A stretch of DNA of 64,000 nt. Source: Scolanthus callimorphus. Taxonomy: Eukaryota; Cnidaria; Anthozoa; Actiniaria; Edwardsiidae. Shown one piece after another: positions 1 through 12,600 of the stretch. Every line of letters begins with the position of its first letter. The first letter of the stretch is position 1. The stretch spans positions 21,020,146 through 21,084,145 of the forward strand of contig CM066919.1 in NCBI GenBank assembly GCA_033964015.1, written 5' to 3'. The notes under the pieces were generated by a model. It searched no databases. It was not told the DNA's origin and saw nothing but the letters and a program-made list of their open reading frames with translations. The position numbers and the translations under genes were made by a program.

Positions 1-618
1 TTTTCTTAGACCAAGTGCAAAAAAACTGGTCGCCTTAACATAACTTTTGGTCGTCAGGTGACATCAAGCTTCGTCGCCAGCTGGTGCCTAAACTCAAATT
101 TTTAGTCACCTAGTCCTGATTTGTGGTCGCCCAGGCGACCAGCTGGCCGAAATTTCCATCCCTGGAGGGGGGTGCTTCCCTACCTGTTTGGATTTTGTAA
201 CAAATATATGAACACTTCCCTCCGCCTCAAATGCTCCCCTGCTGAGATAAGGATGTTAATGACATTGATGGTGGTGGTTGTGCTGATGATGATCTTAATA
301 ATGGTGATAATGCCTGATGATGAAGTTATTCATGATCATCATCAGCATTTGGTTGATAATTTTAAGAGGATGATGGTTTTCATATGTACCTAAGCAACAG
401 TTTTTCCCAATAAAAACGCCCCTACTATCACTTGCTGATAGCAACATTGAATCAATAGAATTTGATTTAGTGCGGATTTCAGATATAGTGACGTATTTTG
501 CAATTACTTTGTAATTACTCCTATTGAGGTTTTGTTCAGAACTGGTGTAATTACTTTGCGATTGGTTTCACTACAGTCATGAACTTCGTTCTATCTACCT
601 TGTCCTGTGTGATTACAG
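1..618. other. Upstream part of an LZTR1 intron, no exon seen
   Basis: This stretch precedes the first recognisable LZTR1 exon and should be intronic, because that exon begins in mid-codon. I looked for the preceding Kelch-repeat exon and found none. It contains GTCGCC/CTGGTCGCC motifs at 1-160 that look like a degraded repeat, and an AT-rich, GATGAT-rich stretch at 250-380. Nothing here supports a gene. Confidence 0.5.
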
Positions 619-3600
619 GTTTGATTTAGATGAGCAGACCTGGCATGTCGTCCAGCCGTCATCAGAAAACGAGGTAGTTGCTCTCGTCAGTAACATGGTA
701 TCTTTTACTTGGTCTTAACATTCCTAGTAGCCAAATCATTTACAACATTTTGTCCACATCTGTATCTGTATTTCCGACGGAAACGTTCAACTAGTGTTAC
801 ACTGAACTTTGAACGAGCTGCTTCTCCTATCAGTGCAAGGAGTATTTGAGTTCGCCTTCCTGTGCAACTGTTTTTGTCTAGAAGTTTTGTTCTCCTGAGG
901 AAAAACGCCTGGAGCCTTTACTGGGGATGGCGAAGACGAGGGTCCCCTCCCTCCCACTCCCTCCCTCCTCCCCTTCGACCCATTTCTGTCCTTCCTCCCA
1001 TTTCTGTCCTTCCTCCCATTTCTGTCCTTCCTCCCCTTTCTCTCCTTTCTCCCCTTCCTCCGCTTCTTTCCCTTCTTCCACTTCCTCCCCTTTTCCCCAC
1101 TATCCAGAATTGCAACTAAATTTCCACCACTCAGCGTGACCCCTTCTGTTGTTTTTACCGTGCTTTGGTTTTCTTTTTTTAGCCTCCAACTGGCCGCCTG
1201 TTTCATTCTGGTTTCATGATTAATGATGCCTTCTACATATTTGGAGGAACGATTGACAACAATATTAGAAGCGCGGAACTCTACAGGTTTCAGGTAATAA
1301 ATCAGATTGCAAACTTCTTTCTGATCCGTCAACAATTTTTGAGTCGAACAAGGCAGCAGTTCTCACGATACGTCAACGGCACTACAACACGATGTTTTAA
1401 CAGACGTGTTGTATCGCGAAATTGTTGCTCCATCACTGAAACATTTCGATCCAATCAGATTCTTCCCCGTTTCGCCGCCTAGTGCAGTTGACTGGCTATC
1501 GTGGCGACATTTGTCTAGTTTTCCCTGTGAGAGAAGCCAGGCGACTGCACTAGGCGAAACAGTGGAGGGATCTGATTGGCCCAAAAGGTTTGAATGGTGG
1601 AAAACTCGGGCTGCCATACAACATTTTCGGCTGTAATGATTGCAAAATGCTAACAAGTGCAGTTGGAAGGATGACGATGGTTTCTCGAAGTTTAACATTT
1701 GTATTTCTGCTGCATATTTCAGCTGACGAGTTACCCTCGATGTACCATGAGAGATGATTTCGGTCGTCTTCTCGACAGCCAGCAATTCTGTGACATGGTG
1801 TTCATTGTTGGAAAGGTTGGCTGATTTATTTGTTGCTTTTATGTTTGGTTTCCATAATATTGCAAGCGATCGCGGATCGCAAACGGTTCTTCGATCTTGT
1901 AGCAATCGCAATCGTGTTTAGCTTATGTGAGCGTGAACCACGCTCCGACATTTATGTCTTACTTTCGTCATGTCACATTCCTTTGTGATCAAAATACTAA
2001 AACAAGGAATCTTGCATCTAGCAAAGGATATTGAGAAGCGAACTGACGGACACAGTCGCACTAATCTGTCTTCTTTAATCTTTGTGAAAAGAATTGTACT
2101 TTTCAATTTCTCAAAAACGTTATCCTTTCTTGTTAAATTCTGTCCTATTGCAAAACTTGAAAGGAAAGTGATTAGACAACTGTGGAAAAAGATAGATTGG
2201 AGAGTGATCTCGCCTTTCAAGTTTTGCAATAGGACAGAATGTATTGATATCTTTCGATCACTCGTACTTTCCCTAGGATGAAGTCAAGTCTTTTCCCGCC
2301 CATACAGCTTTTGTCGCCGCGCGGTCACCATGGCTACGGAGACAACTGCTCCTTGCAAAAGAAAATAGCCTGGTAGAGTATAATTGATTACTGACCAGAT
2401 TTCTTGAGCGTCTGCGATACGTTAGCCCACAAACAGGCAGACAAGTTTCCTCAATTTTGTTGTTTGCGGAGGATACTTTAGACAGTGAAACATGTAATGC
2501 GAGACACATTGTAGATTTTAAACAAAGAATTTTAATTTTTCATTAATTTTTCATTGTTATTACTGGATCGATTGGTTAACAAAACAAAGCGGGGTATTCA
2601 ATGAAGTAGCGCTATACATATTCTGCTTTTGTAGGCGTCAAGTCAGGAGGAAATATCGACGCTTGAGGTCCGACTTCAAGACGCCCACTCGAGCGCTTTT
2701 GCGATCGCGATACGATACATGTACACGGACTGCATCTATCCTCTTGTGAAAGGTACATCAGGGACGGGGTGGGTCGGGTGGCCACCAAATGATCAACTCC
2801 AACTGTGGATTATTAACTGGATTCCTGTAGCGGGCGAAACATCGAGAGGAGAGGTACGCCACACGAAACCCGAATCCCGATGTTTCTCCGCGCCACAGGA
2901 ATCCCGGATTTCAGGCTGAAACCCCAAAACAAACATTTCCGAATAAATCCGGCCCATAGAACCGGCCAGCAGGCCGGGGATGACAGATGCTTGCCGTTGC
3001 CCCAAACCCCTCGTTATTGAGGGCTAATGATGTAGTCAAAGTATTCGTCAGAACGATTGGATAAGCTTCACAGGATTTAGGGCCAAACAATATTAATAGT
3101 AACGCACGAAATTCATCCTCATATCCACAAATTTACCCTAGTATCCCTTTGATTCTCGCTGTAGATGCGCAAGGGGCCGAAGCTATTGGGTTGATGATGG
3201 ACGTCTATGGTCTTGCACTCAAGGTAAAACTAGACGGTCTCTCCCCCCTCCCTCCCTTGCTGGCTTCGCGCCACAGGAGCTCTGAATTCATGAAACACAC
3301 CTCTCAAAATAATATAAACACAGTTCCTGGCGTTCTGGCTGGTCTTATTGTGGTTGGCTAGGAGATGTGTCGTTACCCGAGCATAACATAGCCCTAACGC
3401 CCTAATGTTACAGTGATTACGATTGTTTATTACTGTGGATTTTTAGATTTTATAAAATTTATCTTTATTTAGCTGGAGATTGGTTCGCTTGAGCAGCTGT
3501 GCGTACAGTATATCGAGTCCTCCATCACGCAAGAAAACGTACTAGTGGCTCTGGAAAGTGCGGCTAGACTGCAACTCAACTTCCTCAAGGTTTGTGAAGA

Positions 3601-6600
3601 AGAACATAACGCGCTGCATAATGATAATGTATAAAGCTCGACAACTAGGGGACCACACCCCTAGTGTGTATGTTCATTTTATGGACTATAATTTCGGTCA
3701 TGGGGACTATATTGTAGTGCAACAAGCGACCAGTCCCTGCGACTAAAGTCCAGAAAATTGAAGGCTGGTCCTAGGGACTTGTCGTTTGTTTATTAGCGTG
3801 TATAGTGTATCACAACTTGCTGCAGGGACGCATCCCCACACCAGTTCACACTTCCTGCGACTTGGAGTTGTCCCCTAGTTTTTGCTCTGCACACATCTGG
3901 GGACCAGTCGTAGGGACTATAGTCCCATAGAATAGGCCACTTGCACTAACTAGTTCACGCGACCCAAATCCAATACATTCTGAGTAAAATCTTGAAAATT
4001 CAACTCGCTGCCATTTGCGCCAGGTTAGAGATTTTATGCTGAAACTTCAATTTCTGACTAATATCAATTACTTCTTTGTACTTCTGGAATTGATTTTGAC
4101 AAAACATCTCGTTAAGAGGTAGTTTGGGTCACGTGACCCAGTTAGTGCAAGTGGCCTATTGCTCCGAGGTCAAGTCCCCTAGTGTGAACGTTTTTACGTC
4201 GAACGTACACATCCCACAAATTTAAACTTGTTTAATTTGTTTGGGCTAGTAGCAGAGATTTGTCGCTTGTTTGCCATCGTGTACAGTGCATTACAACTTG
4301 CATTAGGACTCGTCCCTCACCTCACCTGATGGACTGGTCCCTGGAACTTGCCCCTTAGTCCGTGCCGATATTAATAGTAAAGTGGCGTTCAGGGGATTTT
4401 CTCCTTCTGTTTTATGTTTCCAGGAGTTCTGTCTCCGGTTCATTGTACGTGAGGCGAACTACAATAACATCATCATGAGTAGAGAGTTCGAGTCCGTACC
4501 ACAGGCCTTGATGGTCGACATCATACGAAGACGGCAGGCCCACCCACAGGTCAGTCATGTCTGTCGCAGGTCTGTAAGGTCGGCCAGTCATGCTTGTCAT
4601 GCGTGACCAGTTGGTCATGCGTGACCAGTTGACCGTTCAGTCACGCTTGTTAGTGCGACCGACATTTTTGCTGTGTTGACAAAAGTGTAAAGCTGATCGG
4701 CATCTTTACACCAAATTGTCTACGCCCTCCCGAAGGTACAAAATGAAATGGCGACAAAAAGGAATGATCTGGCGACCAACGTAGTCTTCCAGTTGGCGTC
4801 TTTAATCTACCCGTCTCCATGATGGCGACTAAAATAACAGTTTGTGGAGGGGTAATCAGGGGTAGGGGTAATCTATCCCAGACACACGTATAGTGGTACT
4901 TGTGGTAAGCATAGTTCTACGTAGGACACCATTCTAGTAGTTTGGATGACGTCCTGATAAGCTTTTTTCTACATGTTTTTAGCTTCATGCCAGTGGTGCA
5001 CCATCTTATGGCGACTGCCCACCATCCATGCATCCAGGTACGTTATAACTGGCATAGGGATGGTCAACTTATCGCATGTGTCTCTATTTAACGCCAAGCT
5101 AACCCCCGGATAATTCGATTTTGCGGTTTGTGTACATATTTTATCCGACAAAAAAGGGCGGAGGGGGTATAAGAAGGAGGTTCATGAACTGCGAGTGCCT
5201 TGGCAGTTTCGATGGCTTGCGAAAAAGAGAAATATAATTATGTGATGTATGTACAACGCGAAAGTGCAGTATTAGTGAGACAGAAGTCAATATGCACGAG
5301 GGCGTCAGTTTTGCTAAAACTACCAGATCCCTTTTCTTCCTTCCCGCGTGCACCTAACATTACTATTTGTATTAACATTAGATTTCACCGAGACTTTCCA
5401 AAGTCCGTTTCGCATTTCGCTTATCTATATTGATTTGATATTGCCAACAAACCTTTGGAACCTTCCCATACACACAACCCATTACCCCTGTGGCATTAGC
5501 TGAACTAATCATTATGTAATTCTTGTAGAGAAAACACTGGAGCAGGCCATGTCGGAGTTCTTGTTTAGTCTGGATGGGCAGGAATTCCAAGATATCACGT
5601 TAATGTTAGACGGGAACCCTGTGGGCGCGCACAAGGTAAACTGGGACTGGGATAGGCTAATCGCTTCCACAAGTATCCGTCGTATGACATAGGAGGCTAT
5701 CATGTCCACATAGGAGGATCTCATGTCCAAATACGAGGTTATTTATACACATTGCTTTGTTCTATTGTGTTCTATGCGCGAATTATCCCACATGGATTTG
5801 AGCCAAGTGACTGAATGAATACCCTGGACTCCGGTCGTCCACATTGTGGACGCTCTATAATAGAACGAAGCGATGTGTATATGCAAATGAAGCTTGTATC
5901 TGGACATGTCTCAGAGCCTCCTATGTGGACTTGAGAGCTCCTTATTTGGTAATCGAACGTACGACAACTCATTATCGGAGAAAGATCGTTTCAGTGCGTA
6001 ATCTATGCGCATGCCTACCATTTCCGATGAAGGGAGTCCATGTAGCTTGGCATGCAAACGACCAAGGGAAAGGAGAGAGGAGGCATAAGTTTGCTCGCCA
6101 CTTGAACATCAACACGGATACAGACTAGCCTGCATGACGTTTGCCTCTCACCTCTGTGCACCGGGTTCGAATCCCAGTCGGGGGCAGTTGGGATTTTTCT
6201 CTGCTGTTTCGAACCTTGTGTCCATCGTGGGTTGAAGTGATTCGTCATTTCGCCTGTGTTTCACGTCTTTCGGATGAGACAATAAAACCGAGTTCCCGTC
6301 TCTCAGCCCACTACACTTAACCACTATGCGAGGGACGTTAAACAATCACAGTGCTCACCACAGAATGTAATCTAACAACCACTCATGATTGTAAACTGCA
6401 TTGTATAAATCGCAGTCCGCATCTTAGGGATCAGACATATCCACATCTGTAAACCGCATTTGAACATATTCATATGATAATTTGCGGTATACAAGTGCCT
6501 ACATTACAATTATTACATTACATTAGTTTTTAATATTATAACTACTGACCATATTTGTAATTCAGCTCTAAGCTGCAAAAAGTATAATAAACATATTTAT

Positions 6601-9600
6601 TATTATTATTATTATTATGGGGGTTCAGGAGGTGGGGGGGGGGGGGGAGGGAAAGGGAGAGGGAAAGGGAGAGGGGAGGAAGGAAGGAAAAAGGTTTATT
6701 ATACACTTAATGACTGCATCCTCGGGAAACAGCAAGTTTGTTTTCCCTCGACTTCGTCACGGGAAACATCGAGTTTCGAGAGAAAACAAAACTTGCTGTT
6801 TCCCGGGGATGCAGTTATTAAGTGTTTTATTATATAGAAAAAAGAAAATTCGGTGTAAAAATAGTCCGCCGAAATTTCTCGCTCTAGCGACGTCTCCGGC
6901 GCGGGCAACAATTTTCATTGAAAATTGTTGCCCGCTTGACTTTACCACGTGACCATGATAGAACCAATCAGAGCGCGCGCTTAAATAAATACGAGCTATA
7001 AAATAAACTCTCTTGTCGCACGAGCCGTTTCCGCTGCTCGCCGCAATGCCACCATCGCCATGTTGTGACATAATGATCAAAACTCGTTTTATTTCAGGCC
7101 ATTTTAGCCGCGAGGTGCAGCTATTTCGAGGCCATGTTCCGTTCGTTCATGCCGGAAAATAACACAGTGACCGTAAGTATTTGTTATTAAACACGAAAGG
7201 CCAATGAAGAGGCCGTAAATTACGAGGTCGTTACTGCTAGAAGTCCCTATTTTGGCGAGAGTCGTTAATGCCGAAATCCGACCCGCAAGAGGAGCACCGA
7301 AGGCGCGACGAATGGGTGTGAAGTGCGAGCGAGTGCCTTCGGGCGAGTGCCTTCGACACTTCGCGCCATTCGTCGCGCCTTTGGCGCTTCTCTGGCGGGC
7401 TCGGGTTTTGGCATTAACGACTCTCGCCAAAGTAGGGACTGCTATAAGTCTATTACTTTTCGTGCGCTTTGTGTTGTCGTCGCCGCCGTTGTTTGTTTGT
7501 TGTTTATCTGTAAGAGATGGGAGTAGCATGTCTCTTGACAGGGTTCCCACGGGTCAGTTAATACCTGAAAAGTCGTGGATTTTAGAAATGTCTAATCTCG
7601 GATATTTTTTTTTGTTTTTGGCGCGAATCCCGGCACGTCGAAAACCCGCCAACTTTTTCCCGTGTTTGCGTTTGTTTCGTTATGAAAGTCATTTTTTTTT
7701 TCAAACGTCCCTGAAAAGTGCTGGAATTTTTAAAGCCTGAAAACGTGGGACCCTGCCCTGCTCGTTCCGTTTGTAACAATGGTTTATTTGTGGGACTTGT
7801 CCCAGGATTAATGGATTAAATAGTTAGTCCCCGCGACCGAACGTTTTACGTCCGAAAGTATACCTGTGGGACTAGTGTGTGCCCCCCGCCTGGTGTCAGC
7901 ACATGGTCGATACCGGTATCGTAAGCTCTAAACATGTTGTGCTGTTTATCTTACAGATAACTATCGGAGAGACTATACCTTCTCGTAAATCATTCAACTC
8001 CTTGCTGAAGTACATCTATTACGGTGACGTCATCATGCCACCAGAAGACTCCTTGTATCCTTAATAAACCATAGACGAGAAAGTACGCCATACAGCTGTA
8101 AGCCCGCCTCTTTATTTCATAGATCTTTCGACCGAACCGGTCCTCCTCAGTGATGAGCAACTAAAATCAGAGACTGATGGAAAATGTAGTAGGGCAGCGA
8201 TATACCTTATAATGGGATCCCTGTGTGCAAACCACAGGGATCCACCCTATTAAGGCCAAATGGCTCATACGATTTTAGCCTATTAATCCACAAGCCATGT
8301 TACTCTCCCCACCCCACCCCACCCCACCCCACCCCTCCCCTCCCTCAAAGTACATCTTTCACAGGATATCACCTTGAAGATATTATACATTTCATGCATA
8401 ATAGCTCTATGGCTACTCAAAGTTTTGCCCGCTCCTCGATTCTTCCGACAATCCCATGCGCGCAGATAAACAGGCAGATTTTAAATAATTATTTGATGGA
8501 GTTTTTGTAAGTAATCAAGGCCGGGGTAAGTGCAATCAGCCGTGGCTGAATGTCGGAGTCCGAGCCTGACTATTCAGTCTTGCCGAGATCTTTTACTCGT
8601 GATATCACAAAGCAGTGTTTTTGACAAATCAACGTTCATTTCGGTTTTTAACGGTTTTTATGATATCAAGTAATTTTCGCAGGGCGACGGCACCCTTAAG
8701 ATATGGTTGAGCTGCCACGACTTTTGTAGTATACAACAATACATAGCACGCGAGGCGACACAGGGAATTTCTGCAGAAACCCATCCGTGGGAAAAGCTGA
8801 GTTTCCCAAGTGTTCGGAACGGACATGGATAGCCATTGGAAATCCGAACACATTCTTCTACCATGGGAAATTCAGCTTTTCTCATGGATAAGTTTCTGCA
8901 ACCTTACCTTTGTATAATCTATGGGTCGCGCGGCTGGCAAGTAAGTTAGAGACTAGAAAATGCGATTTTAGACAGAGCATTATGTATAATGATATTGGTA
9001 CTTTGTGTCTTGGCTGTTGGATGCTTCCTCTAACTTGGCAATTTACTAGGCCCCTTCGAGACCCTGTAACACGTTCATGCTTGTTTGACTTGCCGAAAAT
9101 GCTGAGTATTTTTAGTAAAATACACGAAAAAGTCCTAAAAAAGGGAACACATTATTCCCAAATTGGCAATTGTCCTACGAGCTACCTCCTGTCTATTATT
9201 ACCTCCCCTGCTTATATTATTACCTCCCCTGCCACTGAATGACTGCATGTTTTCTTTGTCTTTGTAGAGGTTTTTTTATTGCTTAAGTATGTCACGGGCT
9301 CTAAATTTGATTTGTTTTTGTTTTCTTAGATAGTTTGAAATTTTGACAGTAAATATTATCTTTTTGAAAAGGAAAGGAAAAAAAATGTTTACCTTTTTAA
9401 GTATTTCAAAAAGATGATTAAATCCCCGCGGCCAAGGTTATAGATAGTCATAACAAATAGCTCTAACGAAGTAAGCAACCCACATTAGGAGATCAACGAA
9501 CATTTTGTGCAAGAAGGGCGGATTTAGGGGGGTGGGGGGGGGCTTTTTCGGGAGATTTTCCCATACATTTACTGTATTTGCAGTTTTTGGTCCCTATATT

Positions 9601-12600
9601 ATCACTATCCCCCCCCCCCCTGAAATACCTGGATCCAAACATGGGCAGTGAGCCTCGGAGGCTGTTAGCAAGAGTCCAGAGTATGCAAATCACCGGCTCC
9701 GGATTCTCGCCAAACAGCCTCGAGCGCCTTATAGCAGGCTATCTAGCAATGAGCAGTCTTTGCTGCGAGGCCTTTGTTAATACATGACCCCTATCTTGTA
9801 TATTCCAACTCTCCCCGCACTGAAGAGTAGCTAGTTTTGTTTCAACAAGTAATAGATAAAATATGAGTGTCAGATCTGTATGGGAGTTTAGTAATGAATT
9901 TTACAAATACATTTATTCCAACTTTCTTAACTCCTTGACTAGGTATCTTTTGTCAGCACCGTTCTTTTTTGGCTTTACAAACAATCGTCTTCAGGTAAGA
10001 TTTCAATACTTTCACACAAAAAAAATCATTCCCATCATTATATAGCTGTATAAAATCCCAGTCTTATGAATATTTTTCGTACGATTGATAGGTTTCGGAC
10101 GACTGTTGCTGTTACACTATATTCAAAATAAATCTGCGAAAATTGCGAACTCGACAAGAAGGTTATCTGTAAAGGAAAAAATATGCGAAAACCATTTCGG
10201 TTAGACACACAATAGAAGGATTAAGCAGCAATCCATATCAGCAACCATGACATAAGACATTATATGACTAAATAATAAACAGAACAACAGCATTTGAATT
10301 TCACGCATTTGTGTTCTCTCTATTCACAATAATTTTCCTCACTTTTTTTCTCTCCATTTTTTTTTACAAATAGTTGCTTCAATCTCCATGTTGATTTTGA
10401 ATTGGAACTGGCACTGGCTCTTTTGGGGGCAAATGAACCAACTTAAAATGCCAGAATGACTAATATGTACGTATAATATAAAAAATTCTTGCACAACTTG
10501 ATCCCCGAAAACAAAACATCAATCGCAAAAAATTTGCCACCCCCTCCCCAAATTTCTAATGGTCCAGCCCTAACACGACATGGATCCCATGCACATGACT
10601 GTTCAGTTGCTGTACATACTCTGCGAGCAGTGGTAAAGGAAAAACACTGGGGGGCGGGGTACTTGAAGGTTAAAATGGTGGTAGGGATGACCATCAGGAA
10701 GCCCGAATTTCCACCCCCCAAAAATACCTGTGAGAAAAAAATCCCACCCTAAAAATACTCCTGTGTTCTAAAATACCTTCTTCAAAGAACCCCTAAAAGT
10801 ACTGGATCGCCGATTTTAACCCCCCGGGAGGAAAAAGGTCTTGAGAAAGTCTAAGGAAACTACTGCTCGCAGGGTAAGCTGCACAAAGCCTTTTTACCCT
10901 TGGATTTGAAAATCGTATTCTAAAATGTTATGAATCAAATTTAAACAGTATACAATCATCATTGGTCAGTCTTTGTCGAAATCGAGAACTTGAGTTCGTA
11001 CACACCCCTTGCCTTTGATGAGTATCCTCTCTTTGCAAACTTGCACTGTTGCGACACCAGTTTCGCCCGCTGGAGCCTCTAACAACGCTTCAATACTTCG
11101 ATGATGTATTCCATGTTGGTCTTGGCAATAGCCAAATTTATGCTGATGACCAGAGAAGCTAACTTTCACGCTACGATGCCGCCATAATACCGAAAGCACC
11201 TCCTTGTAGTCCCAGACTAGCTCGAATTGATTACCACAGTCGGGATGTATAGGAGTGTGACTGAATAAAATCACCATCTGTTCGTTATTATCGGCATTTG
11301 AGAGGACCTCGTCAAGCCATTGCAGTTGTTCCTTGCCAACAGCTCCATTCTCCAACGTATATCGTCGACGATAGCCCTCGAGGCCCTCGCTTGAATCTAA
11401 ATCCAAGTTCTTATTGTAACGCGTCACCGTTTCCATCGCTTCTTCGTACTTATCAGCCCCAGGATCAAGGGCACTCACCTCATAAGTATCAAGCACCACA
11501 AACACGATATCCCTACATTGATCAATCTCGAAGGAACAGTAGAATCTCCCCGGCGTTATCGGTGTCGGGGTCACGCGACGGAATCGAGAATTTGCAAGAA
11601 AGTCTTTCGGGCAAAGCGCCGTGTTTGCGAGCTCGGTTCTCGAGAGGTTGTAAAGCTCGTGGTTGCCTATTACATGGACGATTCCGATGTCTTCTTTCAA
11701 CTGACCGAAAGCGTGCAGCACTTTTTTTAACGCGTCGCAAGTTTCAGGTTTCGTGCGAGTGAAAGAATCAATAACATCACCGAGTTGAATCACAAATGAC
11801 AAATGCTCGCATTCGTTCCATTCAGTGATCGCTTCTTTTAGTGACTTCAGGCTTGACCTGTATCTTCTCGTTTGTCTATCTTCAGCGTCTGTATACTGGA
11901 CGTCTGCAACGAGCGCGAAAGTTATTGTCGCCATCTTCCACCGCCGACCTCAAATACTGAAAACACAACAAACTTCGCTTATACATATTTATAAGTCCAA
12001 AACAAAGAGATCTGATTATCTCAAGGATTATCTGAAAGACCGGTAACGCAATACCAGTAACAGCCAAGTAACGCAAGACGCTGAATTTCGATTGTAAAAA
12101 TCACTCAGAAAATCACTGCTTGCAACACACTCCCAACTGTTTATTTAGTGTGTACAGTTATTTTTGCTTACTTTTCATGTCCCCCCTTTTCAAGAGGCGC
12201 GCAGCTAAGTTATAGTTTTTTGACCAAAGGATGGATCGAAATTCAATAAGAGCCTGTGTCAGCCGCCATTTTGACAGCATAGCAACATACCAAGTCAGCG
12301 AAAGCATTCATTTCCATCGGCTTATTAAGAGAATATATTTGTTAAATCAAATCTGAAACTTTGTTTTTAGAAGTTTATTTAGATAGTTCTACGCGTAATT
12401 CATCTTGTAACATCGAACGAAAACAATAACAAAGGAGTGGCTGACATGGTCTCTTTAAACGAGTGAGTTCACTTCTTTGTGTCGTTACTTCATTGTGCAT
12501 TGTCATGGGCCGTATAATCGATCATCAGGAGGTGAAATTTTGCCTACAGCGTTCTGTTTTAATCTGACAGTGCTCTTTTCTCTTTTGCAGGCCTTTTGCA

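Noticed and set aside
787..1335. 182-codon minus-strand open frame
   Set aside because: It is made of Gly/Lys/Arg low-complexity sequence from the polypyrimidine tract and overlaps an LZTR1 exon on the other strand.
6121..6200. tRNA gene suggested by GGGTTCGAATCCC
   Set aside because: There is a B-box-like word, but no A box, no acceptor stem pairing and no anticodon arm; the downstream tail fits a SINE better.
11298..11762. 154-codon plus-strand frame
   Set aside because: It is the antisense shadow of ADPRM.
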